Origin: Allosalinactinospora lopnorensis
GTDB lineage: Bacteria; Actinomycetota; Actinomycetes; Streptosporangiales; Streptosporangiaceae
NCBI RefSeq assembly: GCF_000981225.1
Contig: NZ_LAJC01000010.1
Coordinates: 1 to 64,000, forward strand
Length of the DNA stretch: 64,000 nucleotides
Reading direction: 5' to 3'
Shown here piece after piece: positions 18,932 through 26,540 of the stretch; the first letter of the stretch is position 1; each line of letters begins with the position of its first letter. The translations under genes and the position numbers were made by a program. Under the pieces are notes generated by a model, which had not been told where the DNA came from, did no database searches, and was given only the letters and a program-made list of their open reading frames with translations.

Positions 18932-18947
18932 CCCCTACTCGACATTC

Positions 18948-18980
18948 GCGGAAGGGGTGGCCGTGAGCCACCCCTTCCGC
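18948..18980 (+). terminator. Terminator after greA
   Basis: GCGGAAGGGGTGGC (18948-18961) pairs perfectly with 18967-18980 across a CGTGA loop. Confidence 0.75.
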
Positions 18981-19111
18981 GTTGGGGCGATGCGGCCGAC
19001 CGGCGCGGGAAGGCGCTCGGGGAAATCCGGTGGATTCCGGACCCGGGCCATACGGCACAATTACCGGGCAGATCCGTTCGAATTCACGCTTCCCCCGAGG
19101 ATGATGCCCCC

Positions 19112-19309
19112 GTGTACTCTCCTGGCCAGCCCTACCCCCAGCAGCCCGGCCACCAGGGCCCCGTCCCCGGCCCGTACAGCGGGCAGGGCGGATACGGCCG
19201 GCCGCCGATGCCGTACGGCGGTTACCAGCAGCCCTACGCTCCGATCCATCCCACCGTGTACGGCGGCGTGGAACTCGCGAGTTGGGGCAGAAGGGCCGGC
19301 GGCTACCTG
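19112..19309 (+). pseudogene. RDD-family membrane protein gene, 5' fragment
   Basis: The GTG at 19112 (GAGGA about 11 bases upstream) starts a Tyr/Pro/Gly/Gln-rich N terminus (MYSPGQPYPQQPGHQGPV...) that leads into ELASWGRRAGGYL, the conserved opening of the RDD domain. After that Leu the sequence becomes the left end of an IS605-type element, and the frame stops at 19336 after eight unrelated codons. The C-terminal part of the same kind of protein resumes at about 20825 in the same frame. The first two membrane helices (roughly 45-60 residues) are absent from both fragments, so simple excision would not restore the gene. Confidence 0.8.
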
Positions 19310-19332
19310 TATTCCGGCGAGTGCTTTGGCCT

Positions 19333-19539
19333 TTAGGCCGGCGGTGAAGCCGGTTTCCCGCGTAGCGGGGCAGAGGTAGCCGAATCGCCGTCAGGGCGAT
19401 TCGGCGTCCCACCCGCCTCGACAGCGCGTCGTACCACGGAGATCAGCCATGAGTTCAGGGAGCGGTCATCAGTGGCAGCAGCAGCGACGGCCAGTTCGTG
19501 CAGGTCGTCAGGCAGCCGGAGGTTCACATGCTTGGTCAT
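19333..19539 (-). CDS. Small ribbon-helix-helix (Arc/HicB-like) DNA-binding protein
   Basis: This is a 68-residue protein. Residues 1-44 (MTKHVNLRLPDDLHELAVAA...RSLNSWLISVVRRAVEA) are a ribbon-helix-helix fold: a basic beta strand followed by two helices, as in Arc-type and HicB-type regulators. The C-terminal 24 residues are low complexity and are encoded by the left-end palindromes of the element. It is divergent from tnpB, and both start codons lie in the arms of one inverted repeat, so it is a good candidate repressor of itself and tnpB. It could instead be a solitary antitoxin-like protein, but no toxin gene is next to it. Confidence 0.75.
   Translation of the reverse strand: MTKHVNLRLPDDLHELAVAAAATDDRSLNSWLISVVRRAVEAGGTPNRPDGDSATSAPLRGKPASPPA
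19379..19405. repeat. Perfect 11-bp hairpin in the left part of the element
   Basis: GCCGAATCGCC (19379-19389) pairs with 19395-19405 across GTCAG. It lies within the 3' part of the RHH gene and may be a subterminal structure of the element or a terminator. Confidence 0.5.
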
Positions 19540-19587
19540 GGTCCCATTCTGGCGCTGGTCTCATTGTGGACCTAGAATGGGACCATG
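19537..19587. promoter_or_regulatory. Palindromic divergent operator/promoter of the RHH gene and tnpB
   Basis: CATGGTCCCATTCT (19537-19550) and AGAATGGGACCATG (19574-19587) are perfect inverted repeats separated by 23 bp. Each outer ATG is a start codon: tnpB at 19585 on plus, RHH gene at 19539 on minus. TAGAAT at 19573-19578 sits six bases before the tnpB ATG and CAGAAT is placed symmetrically for the other gene. Both transcripts are therefore probably leaderless, with a dimer-type operator overlapping -10 boxes and start codons. Confidence 0.65.
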
Positions 19588-20730
19588 CAGCTTCGGTATG
19601 GCTTCCGCCTGTACCCGCAAGCCGGTCAGCGTACCGCGCTTGCCAAAGCGTTCGGGTGTGCGCGAGTGGTCTACAACGACGCGCTTCGGGCGCGGGAGAC
19701 CGCCCGCAGCGAGGGGCTGCCGTTCCCAAAGACCGGCGAGTTGTCCACGGCGCTGATCACCGAGGCCAAGAAGACCCCGGAGCGGGTGTGGCTCGGCGAG
19801 GTGTCGGCGGTCGTCCTCCAGCAGTCCCTTCGGGACCTCGACGCGGCGTACAAGAACTTCTTCGACGGCCTCAAGGCAAAACGCCCACGCATGGGTGCGC
19901 CGCGCTTCAAGTCGAAGCGGGACACGCGCCAGTCGGTCCGGTTCACCGCGAACGCCCGCTGGTCGATCACGACAGGCGGGAAGCTGCGCCTGCCGAAGAT
20001 CGGCGACATCAAGGTGAAGTGGTCGCGGGACCTGCCCTCGGAGCCGTCCTCGGTGACGGTGATCAAGGACGCCTCGGGTCGGTACTTCGCGAGCTTCGTG
20101 GTCGAAACGGCCAAGGAGCCGCTTCCCGAGTCGGCGGCCGAGGTCGGCATCGACCTGGGGCTCACCCATTTCGCGGTGCTGTCGGACGGCACCAAGATCG
20201 ACAATCCCCGGTTCCTGCGCCGCGCCGAACGACGCCTACGCAAGGCGCAGCAGGCACTGGCCCGCAAGGCGAAGGGGGCGAACAACCGCAAGAAGGCCGT
20301 CGCCAAGGTCGCATGCGCGCACGCCAAGGTGGCCGATGCGCGCCGGGACTTCGTGCACAAGCTCTCCGCGCAGATCATCCGCGAGAACCAAGCGGTGTAC
20401 GTGGAGGACCTGTGCGTGAAGGGCCTGGCCCGCACCCGGCTGGCGAAGTCCGTGCACGACGCGGGATGGGCGCAGTTCACGGCGATGCTCGCCTACAAGG
20501 CCGCCCGTCACGGTCGGACCCTCGGCAAGCTCGACCGCTGGTTCCCCTCGTCGAAGCTCTGTTCGGCCTGCGGGGCGGTCGCCCAACCCATGCCGCTGAA
20601 CGTCCGGAAGTGGGAGTGCCCGTGCGGGGCGCTCCACGACCGGGACGTCAACGCGGCGGTCAACATCCTCGCGGCCGGACGGGTCGAGAGGCTAAACGCC
20701 TGCGGAGGGACCGTAAGACCCGCCGCCTAG
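19585..20730 (+). CDS. tnpB: TnpB RNA-guided nuclease
   Basis: This is the compact RuvC nuclease of IS605-family elements, an ancestor-type relative of Cas12, 381 residues long. The N-terminal helix-turn-helix/WED region begins MQLRYGFRLYPQAGQ. The RuvC triad looks intact: Asp190 (GIDLGLTHFAVL), Glu274 (YVEDLCVKGLAR) and Asp354 (HDRDVNAAVNI). The Cys4 zinc ribbon (CSACG...CPCG, about 324-343) is also intact. It is therefore not one of the nuclease-dead TldR-type regulators. TnpB cuts DNA matching the guide carried by an RNA from the element's right end. The start ATG lies inside the palindromic operator without a ribosome binding site. Confidence 0.93.
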   Translation: MQLRYGFRLYPQAGQRTALAKAFGCARVVYNDALRARETARSEGLPFPKTGELSTALITEAKKTPERVWLGEVSAVVLQQSLRDLDAAYKNFFDGLKAKRPRMGAPRFKSKRDTRQSVRFTANARWSITTGGKLRLPKIGDIKVKWSRDLPSEPSSVTVIKDASGRYFASFVVETAKEPLPESAAEVGIDLGLTHFAVLSDGTKIDNPRFLRRAERRLRKAQQALARKAKGANNRKKAVAKVACAHAKVADARRDFVHKLSAQIIRENQAVYVEDLCVKGLARTRLAKSVHDAGWAQFTAMLAYKAARHGRTLGKLDRWFPSSKLCSACGAVAQPMPLNVRKWECPCGALHDRDVNAAVNILAAGRVERLNACGGTVRPAA

Positions 20731-20840
20731 CGGAGGGCATGACCCGCTGAAACAGGAAGCCACAGAGGTACCGCACGCACGGCACGGGCTGAATCCCCGG
20801 CCTTCAGACCGGAAAGCGCGTCAACGGTGGCTGCCGCACG
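20650..20840 (+). ncRNA. Predicted omega (reRNA) guide RNA
   Basis: In IS605-family elements the TnpB guide scaffold is transcribed from the 3' end of tnpB through the right end, and the first 16-20 bases beyond the element act as guide. Here the scaffold would cover roughly 20650-20824, including the GGCC-type hairpin near 20798-20812 and the GTCAA end. The guide would begin at about 20825 in the 3' remnant of the RDD gene. The RNA 5' end is not determinable by eye; the call rests on family knowledge and the recognised right end. Confidence 0.45.
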
Positions 20841-21070
20841 CCGACTCCGGCAGGACCTTCGGCAAATGGGTCCTCGGCGTCCGGCTGATCAAGGCGAGCA
20901 CGGAAGCCCCCGTGGGCAAGGGCGCCTCGTTCGGCCGTGAGCTGGTCTACTTCCTGCTCACCTACGTCACCTGCGTCGGTTTCTTCATCGACCTGCTGTG
21001 GCCGCTGTGGGACGACCAGAACCAGACCCTGCACGACAAGACCGTCAACGGCATCGTCGTCCGAGACTAG
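20825..21070 (+). pseudogene. RDD-family membrane protein gene, 3' fragment
   Basis: From 20825 the frame reads DSGRTFGKWVLGVRLIKAS, the typical loop after the second helix of the RDD domain. It continues through a membrane segment (ELVYFLLTYVTCVGFFIDLLWPLW) to the conserved QTLHDKTVNGIVVRD end and stop. It lacks its own start and the first helices and is the remnant of the gene whose 5' part lies at 19112. It is unlikely to make a functional protein. Confidence 0.8.
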
Positions 21071-21079
21071 CGGGCCGTC

Positions 21080-22288
21080 TCACTCCTCGAAGGCGAGGAG
21101 GCAGGCGGTGAAGCTGTGCAGGTGGTTCCGTCCGCCCACCGGGCCGATCTCGCCCGCCGCGAAGAAGCCCGACACGGCGTTGATCCCGAGGGACTGCCGG
21201 ACGGCGCGGACATCGTGGTCGGCGGTGGAGAACATCGACGCGCCGCGCCCGTTGCAGGAGAACACCAGGGCCGCCGCGGTGCGGCCCGAGGTGTCCTCGT
21301 CGAACATCCGCAGCCGTTCCAGCAGGTCGGAGTCCGCGGTCTCGTGATCGCGGACCTGGAACCGGACGGTCTGGCCGACCTCGACCATGTCGCTGATGGT
21401 CAGCGCCCCCAGGTCCGGGTCGGCTCCCACAACGGAGCGCACGAGGAAGTCGCCGCGCTCATGCCGGTCCGCGTACTCGTCCATGGCGACACCGATGTGC
21501 AGCCCCTGCCCCGCGAGCTCCTGTTCCTCCGCGGGAAGCGCGTTGACGAGGCTTTCCAGTTTTTCGTAGGCGGGGGAACCGGCGAGCTCCAGGATCATGT
21601 TGCCTTCGGCCTTGGTGATGGCCATGGCCGGGCCGACCGGCCGGCAGCCCTGGCTGACCACGGTCCCCAGGACGCTGTCGCCGCCCAGCAGCAGCCCAAT
21701 GGCCCCACTGTCGGTGACGCCCCCTTCGAGGAAGAGCCGCACCGACTCCTGCCCCTGCATCCCGTCGGCGAGGCCGCCGACGACCGGGAGGCCGCCCAGT
21801 GCCGCGGTCGAGCGCTCCACGAACGACTGCGCCGGGAACTCGTAGGGATTCACCAGCAGCAGCGCCGCCCGGTCGGTCGGGTCGGGCTCGTGCATCCCCA
21901 CAACGGCGAGATGGTCGCCCTCGGGAATGACGTCGAGCCGGAAAGGGGTGACGGTGACGTCGGGCAGCCGGGCCGCCCACACGCTCACTCCACCCTGCTG
22001 CTCGACGCCACGGGCACCACCGATGACACCGGTCGAGCTGCACCCGATGGCCACGGCGCCGTCGGAGAGCGCCATGACGCGCTCACCGGCGAGCGTCACC
22101 TCTTCGGGGTCGGCGCCGCAGACGAAGAAGCACACGAGGTCGGCCGGCCCGTCAAGCGGCTCCATCGCGCGCAGCACCGCCCGTTCGGCAGCACTCACGA
22201 GGTCAGCGCCCGTCGCCAGCGCATCGCCGAACCTGGCCACTCGTAGCCCCCTCACATCAGCGGGTCGGAATGATCTCACCGGGACCAT
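21080..22288 (-). CDS. FIST domain sensor-like protein
   Basis: This 402-residue protein contains FIST_N (about 30-230: DLVCFFVCGADPEEVTLAG, AIGCSSTGVIGGARGVEQQGGVSVWAA) and FIST_C (about 235-390), ending with AVSGFFAAGEIGPVGGRNHLHSFTACLLAFEE. FIST domains bind small ligands, probably amino acids, in signalling proteins. Here the module stands alone without kinase or cyclase output. The start is tentative: ATG 22288 is used, but GTG codons 4 and 13 codons inside are also possible. It is divergent from the MoxR gene across only 78 bp and may share its promoter region. Confidence 0.88.
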   Translation of the reverse strand: MVPVRSFRPADVRGLRVARFGDALATGADLVSAAERAVLRAMEPLDGPADLVCFFVCGADPEEVTLAGERVMALSDGAVAIGCSSTGVIGGARGVEQQGGVSVWAARLPDVTVTPFRLDVIPEGDHLAVVGMHEPDPTDRAALLLVNPYEFPAQSFVERSTAALGGLPVVGGLADGMQGQESVRLFLEGGVTDSGAIGLLLGGDSVLGTVVSQGCRPVGPAMAITKAEGNMILELAGSPAYEKLESLVNALPAEEQELAGQGLHIGVAMDEYADRHERGDFLVRSVVGADPDLGALTISDMVEVGQTVRFQVRDHETADSDLLERLRMFDEDTSGRTAAALVFSCNGRGASMFSTADHDVRAVRQSLGINAVSGFFAAGEIGPVGGRNHLHSFTACLLAFEE

Positions 22289-22353
22289 ACTCCCAATCCC
22301 GGCAGGTGAAACCTTCCCCGAGCCCGGTGTATTTCACCTCCCGGATGCGCGCA

Positions 22354-22366
22354 TAGACTCGGGTCT
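22354..22366 (+). promoter_or_regulatory. Candidate leaderless -10 box for the MoxR gene
   Basis: TAGACT at 22354-22359 ends seven bases before the GTG at 22367, and no ribosome binding site is present, suggesting a leaderless transcript. Confidence 0.4.
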
Positions 22367-23815
22367 GTGTCCGCTGTCACGCCAGCCAACGCCAGTCCCA
22401 GCGCCAACACCGCCCCCGCCGGACTTCCCCCGACCGTGGGAGCCCTCCGGGGCTCGGGGCACGTGCACCGCCCGGTCCGGACCGAGGTGCGCGAAAACCT
22501 GCTGGCCCGGATGCGGGCCGGTGAGGAGCGGTTCCCCGGCGTCGTGGGATTCGACCGCACCGTGCTGCCCCGCTTGGAGCGCGCCCTCCTGGCCGGGCAC
22601 GATGTCATCCTTCTCGGAGAGCGCGGCCAGGGCAAGACCCGGTTGATCCGCACCGTCGCGTCGCTCCTGGACGAGTGGACCCCGGTGGTCGAGGGCTGCC
22701 CGATCAACGACCACCCTTATGCGCCGGTATGCTCCCGCTGCCGCCGCGCCGCCCGCGAGGCAGGCGATGACCTGCCCGTCTCCTGGCGGCATCGCGAGGA
22801 CCGCTACGGGGAGAAGCTCTCCACCCCCGACACCGCCGTCGGTGACCTCATCGGCGACGTCGACCCGGTCCGGCTGGCGGAGGGGCGCAGCCTCGGCGAC
22901 CCGGAGTCGGTGCATTACGGGCTGCTCCCCCGGACCAACCGGGGGGTCTTCTGCCTCAACGAGCTGCCCGATCTGGCCGCCCGCATCCAGGTCGCACTGT
23001 TCAACGTGCTGGAGGAGCGCGACATCCAGATCCGCGGCTACGCGCTGCGCCTCCCGCTCGACATCCTGCTGGTGGCCAGCGCCAACCCGGAGGACTACAC
23101 GAACCGCGGCCGCATCATCACCCCCCTCAAGGACCGGTTCGGCGCGGAGATCCGCACCCACTACCCACCGGACCTGGCCGAGGAGGTCGCGCTGATCCGG
23201 CAGGAGGCGACGCTGGACGGCACCCCCGTCGTCCCCGACCACCTGGTGGAGACCGTCGCGCGGTTCACCCGGCTGGTGCGGGGCTCCTCCTCGGTGGACG
23301 ATCGCTCCGGGGTCTCGGCGCGGTTCGCGATCGCGGGCATCGAGACCATCGCGGCCTCCGCCGCACGCCGGGCCGCGCTCACCGGCGAGGAGCACCCGGT
23401 GGCGCGGGTGTGCGACCTGCCGTCGATCACCGAGACACTGCAGGGCAAGGTGGAGTTCGAGATCGGCGAGGAGGGGCGCGAGGTCGAGATCCTGTCCCAC
23501 CTGCTGCGCCGCGCCACGGCCGAAACGTTCCGGAGCACCCTCGGCGATGCCGACCTGGCGGCGCTCAGCGACCGGTTCGCCGACGGCGCGACGGTGGAGT
23601 CGGGGGAGCTGGTCGGCGGCGGGGAGCTGCTCCGCCGTATAGGTCCGCTCCCCGGCCTGTCCGACCTGGTGGCGCGCCTGGCCCCCGATGGGGAGGCCGA
23701 CGCCGAGACACCCGCGTACGCGGCCGCCGCGGTGGAGTTCGCTCTGGAAGGGCTGTACCTGAACCGCCGCCTCTCCAAGGACACCGTCGAGGACCGGGCG
23801 ATCTACCGGACCTGA
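22367..23815 (+). CDS. MoxR/ChlI-like AAA+ ATPase
   Basis: This 482-residue ATPase belongs to the magnesium-chelatase subunit I/MoxR clade. Walker A is LLGERGQGKTRLI (near residue 82), Walker B region is GVFCLNELPDLAARIQ, and sensor 1 is LLVASANPEDYTNRGRI. A Cys pair (PYAPVCSRCRR) after Walker A may bind zinc. MoxR ATPases work with a von Willebrand A protein to remodel or metallate targets, and the following gene encodes such a partner 37 bp downstream. The client is unknown. The start lacks a ribosome binding site but follows a good -10. Confidence 0.9.
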   Translation: MSAVTPANASPSANTAPAGLPPTVGALRGSGHVHRPVRTEVRENLLARMRAGEERFPGVVGFDRTVLPRLERALLAGHDVILLGERGQGKTRLIRTVASLLDEWTPVVEGCPINDHPYAPVCSRCRRAAREAGDDLPVSWRHREDRYGEKLSTPDTAVGDLIGDVDPVRLAEGRSLGDPESVHYGLLPRTNRGVFCLNELPDLAARIQVALFNVLEERDIQIRGYALRLPLDILLVASANPEDYTNRGRIITPLKDRFGAEIRTHYPPDLAEEVALIRQEATLDGTPVVPDHLVETVARFTRLVRGSSSVDDRSGVSARFAIAGIETIAASAARRAALTGEEHPVARVCDLPSITETLQGKVEFEIGEEGREVEILSHLLRRATAETFRSTLGDADLAALSDRFADGATVESGELVGGGELLRRIGPLPGLSDLVARLAPDGEADAETPAYAAAAVEFALEGLYLNRRLSKDTVEDRAIYRT

Positions 23816-23852
23816 CAGCGGACGCCGCAGCGCGGTCGGAGGGAGGACACCG

Positions 23853-25814
23853 ATGGAGCGCTTCCGGTACGGCCCGTACCACGGCGGCCCCGACCCGCTC
23901 GCACCGCCCTACGACGTCAAGGGCGCCGTCGACGAGCTGGGGCGCGACATCATGGACGGGGCTCGCCCGGGCCGGGCCCTGCGCGACCTGCTGCGCCGCG
24001 GTACGCAGGACACCACCGGTCTGGACGACCTGCTGCGCCGGGTCCAGCAGCGCCGGGAGGCGATCCGCGACCGGGGACGGCTCGACGGCACCCTGGACCG
24101 GGTCCGGAGTCTGCTGGACCGGGCGATCGGCCAGGAACGCGCCGAACTCTTCGCGGACCCTTCCGACGACGCCCGGCTGCGCGAGACCGAGCTCGACTCG
24201 CTGCCCTCCGACACCTCCGCGGCGGTGCGCCGGCTGGCCGACTACCAGTGGCGCTCCGCCGCGGCCCGGGACACGTTCGAGGAGCTGCGCGACCTGCTGC
24301 GCCGGGAGGTCCTCGACTCCCGCTTCCAGGGGATGAAGCAGGCGCTGCGCGACGGCTCCCCTGAGGACTACCAGCGGGTCCGCGCCATGCTCGACGCGCT
24401 CAACGACATGCTCGACGCCGATGCGCGGGGCGCGCACACCCAGCAGGACTTCGACCGCTTCATGGCCGAGTACGGCGACTTCTTCCCGGACTCCCCGCGC
24501 GACCTCGACGAACTCGTCGACTCGCTGGCCCGCCGGGCCGCCGCCGGGCAGCGGCTGCTGAACTCGCTCACCCCGGAGCAGCGCGAAGAGCTCCACGGCC
24601 TCATCGAGCAGGCCACCGCGCAGGCGGGGATGTCCCAGGCGCTGGACCGGCTGTCGGACGCGCTGCGGGCGCGGCGCCCCGATCTGGACTGGTCGGGCGG
24701 CGAGGCGGAACCGATGGCCGGCACCGAAGCACTGGGCATGGGCGACGCGACCACCGCGCTGCAGGAACTCGCCGACCTGGCCGAGCTGGAGACCTCACTG
24801 GACCAGGGCTATGCGGGGGCCGGCCTGGACGACATCGATGAGGATGCGGTGCGCCGCGCGCTGGGGCGGCCGGCGGTCGACGACCTGGCGCGGTTGCGGG
24901 CGATCGAACGCGAGCTCCGCGAGCAGGGGTACCTGCGGGGAGCCCGGAACCGGCTGCAGCTGACGCCGAAGGCGGTACGCCGGCTGGGCGAGACCGCGCT
25001 GCGCGAGGTGTGCGCCGATCTCGCGGCCCCGGAGCGCCCCGGCGGGCGCCCCACGCACGGCGCGGGCACCTCGGGAGAGCCGACCGGAGCCACCGGCACC
25101 TGGGAGTTCGGCGACGAGCGCCCCATCGACGCGGTCCGCACCCTGAGCAACGCCGTGGCACGCGGTTCCCGCGGCGCCGACGGCCGGATCCGGATCCGGC
25201 CGGACGACTTCGAGGCCGCCGAGACCGAGCGCCACGACGCCGCCGCCGTCTGCCTGCTGGTGGACCTCTCCTACTCGATGGTGCTGCGCGACCTGTGGGG
25301 CGGCGCCAAGCAGACCGCCATGGCGCTGCACTCCCTGATCACCACGCGCTTCCCGCGCGACGCGGTGCAGATCGTCGGGTTCAACGACTACGCGCGCGAG
25401 CTGGCCCCGGAAGCGCTCACCGGGCTGCAGCCGGAACCGGTCCAGGGCACCAACCTGCAGCACGCGCTGCTACTCGCCAGGCGGCATCTGGACCGCCACC
25501 CCGACTTCGCGCCGATCGTGCTGGTCGTCACCGACGGCGAGCCAACGGCCCACCTGGAACGCGACGGGACGGCCGGGTTCGCCTGGCCGCCTTCGCCCCG
25601 GACGACGGAGGCGACACTGGCCGAAGTCGACCGGATGACCCAGCGGGGCGCGGCGCTCAGCATCTTCATGCTCGCCGACGACCCCCGCCTGGAGGCGTTC
25701 GTGAACCAGGTGGCCGAGCGCAACGGAGGGCGCGTGATCCGCCCGGACGCCGCGCGACCCGGAGGGCACGTCATCTCCGACTTCCTCGGCCGGCGGCGCC
25801 GGGCCGCCGGCTGA
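23853..25814 (+). CDS. VWA domain partner of the MoxR ATPase
   Basis: This is a 653-residue protein. The first about 450 residues are helical, rich in Arg, Asp and Leu (ARPGRALRDLLRRGTQD, RAMLDALNDMLDADARG). The C-terminal von Willebrand A domain (about 465-645) has a complete MIDAS: DLSYS (DxSxS), the Thr in QGTNLQ and VVTDGEPTA. With the upstream ATPase it forms the standard MoxR-VWA pair, analogous to the chelatase I/D subunits. It is probably translated from the same mRNA. GGAGGGAGG precedes the ATG. The substrate is unknown. Confidence 0.9.
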   Translation: MERFRYGPYHGGPDPLAPPYDVKGAVDELGRDIMDGARPGRALRDLLRRGTQDTTGLDDLLRRVQQRREAIRDRGRLDGTLDRVRSLLDRAIGQERAELFADPSDDARLRETELDSLPSDTSAAVRRLADYQWRSAAARDTFEELRDLLRREVLDSRFQGMKQALRDGSPEDYQRVRAMLDALNDMLDADARGAHTQQDFDRFMAEYGDFFPDSPRDLDELVDSLARRAAAGQRLLNSLTPEQREELHGLIEQATAQAGMSQALDRLSDALRARRPDLDWSGGEAEPMAGTEALGMGDATTALQELADLAELETSLDQGYAGAGLDDIDEDAVRRALGRPAVDDLARLRAIERELREQGYLRGARNRLQLTPKAVRRLGETALREVCADLAAPERPGGRPTHGAGTSGEPTGATGTWEFGDERPIDAVRTLSNAVARGSRGADGRIRIRPDDFEAAETERHDAAAVCLLVDLSYSMVLRDLWGGAKQTAMALHSLITTRFPRDAVQIVGFNDYARELAPEALTGLQPEPVQGTNLQHALLLARRHLDRHPDFAPIVLVVTDGEPTAHLERDGTAGFAWPPSPRTTEATLAEVDRMTQRGAALSIFMLADDPRLEAFVNQVAERNGGRVIRPDAARPGGHVISDFLGRRRRAAG

Positions 25815-25893
25815 GTTCCGCTGCCGCCACGCTGGTCACGGCCACGGTCATCCGAACAAGCCGGGCTCATGGGGAACGCAATCCCCAGTAACG

Positions 25894-26012
25894 GCGTCTC
25901 AATAATCGAGAGGCAAAACAACTGAAGAACGTTCGATGGTGACATGTCCATCCCATGTCCCCTCGGGCTCGCCTCACAGGCGAAACTGATTTCTGAGTGA
26001 GGGGTGCCGACC
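25894..26012 (+). promoter_or_regulatory. Conserved leader, copy A
   Basis: This 119-bp segment before the small membrane gene is strongly similar to 32729-32840. A 31-nt core (25943-25973) differs from its partner at one position and contains CATGTCC twice. A hairpin TCGCC-TCACA-GGCGA (25969-25983) follows. The copy B loop differs (GAAAC) while the stem is identical, which suggests a conserved structure. GAGGGG then provides the ribosome binding site. Confidence 0.6.
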
Positions 26013-26279
26013 ATGGCGATCGTGGTCATCTTTACCGGACTGGCGCTTCTGCTGACCGCCTTGGGGTTCCTGGTCGCGGTGTCGATCCGCATCAGGCTCG
26101 ACGACCGCAGCAAGGGCTACCGTTCCCTGCGCAACGACGAGGGGACGGGCGCACTCTCCCACTCGGTGCGCCTCCTGGTCGATCTGCACTTCCCGCGGCA
26201 GCCCATCATCCCCCGTCCGCGGGGAGCAGTCGAGGACAGCGGGAACGAGACCACCGGGCGCGACCAGCTCCCTGCCTGA
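26013..26279 (+). CDS. Small membrane protein, paralogue A
   Basis: This 88-residue protein has one N-terminal transmembrane helix (about 2-24, AIVVIFTGLALLLTALGFLVAVS) followed by the conserved basic motif RIRLDDRSKGYRSLRNDEG and a Pro-rich tail. It is a clear paralogue of the 88-residue protein at 32841: both share TALGFLVAVS-(I/V)-RI-(R/K)-LDDR and YRSLRNDE, identical length and a conserved leader. The ATG is chosen by alignment with the partner and GAGGGG upstream. Function is unknown. The two copies bracket the XRE/NACHT part of the accessory block. Confidence 0.75.
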   Translation: MAIVVIFTGLALLLTALGFLVAVSIRIRLDDRSKGYRSLRNDEGTGALSHSVRLLVDLHFPRQPIIPRPRGAVEDSGNETTGRDQLPA

Positions 26280-26540
26280 CGGCCGGTTCCCACCGCCGCC
26301 GATCCGGCGGACCCGCCGCTGCCCTTCTGGGCACGGTCGCGGTCATCTCGAAGCGTGGCACGGACTCCTTGGAAGCCTCGTTTCTTCTCCACACTGCCGT
26401 ACGGTCGCGTCCGGCCCTGCTGAAGTGCGCCGCGCCGTGGGTGGACGCTGATACCGGATTCGACGGCAGGAAACCTGGCACGCCACCGAGACTGCGTAGC
26501 GAGTCCCCCGGCTCCAGTAGGGAACGGCGGCTCCGACTCG

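Larger units (their letters stand above)
19310..20824 (+). mobile_element. tnpB-only IS605/IS1341-type element
   Basis: The element is about 1.5 kb and lies inside an RDD gene. The left end has stacked small palindromes (GGCC-TTTA-GGCC at 19328-19339, CCGGC..GCCGG, CCCGC-GTA-GCGGG). The right end has the GAATCCCCGGCCTTCAGACCGG hairpin region ending in GTCAA at 20824, a form common at IS605-family right ends. It encodes TnpB but no Y1 transposase TnpA. A small divergent ribbon-helix-helix gene sits in the place where tnpA often lies. There is no target duplication, as expected for this family. The left boundary is uncertain by several bases. Confidence 0.8.

Noticed and set aside
19585-20730. 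TldR-type nuclease-dead TnpB acting as a transcription factor
   Set aside because: All three RuvC acidic residues and the zinc ribbon are present, and the element ends are recognisable.
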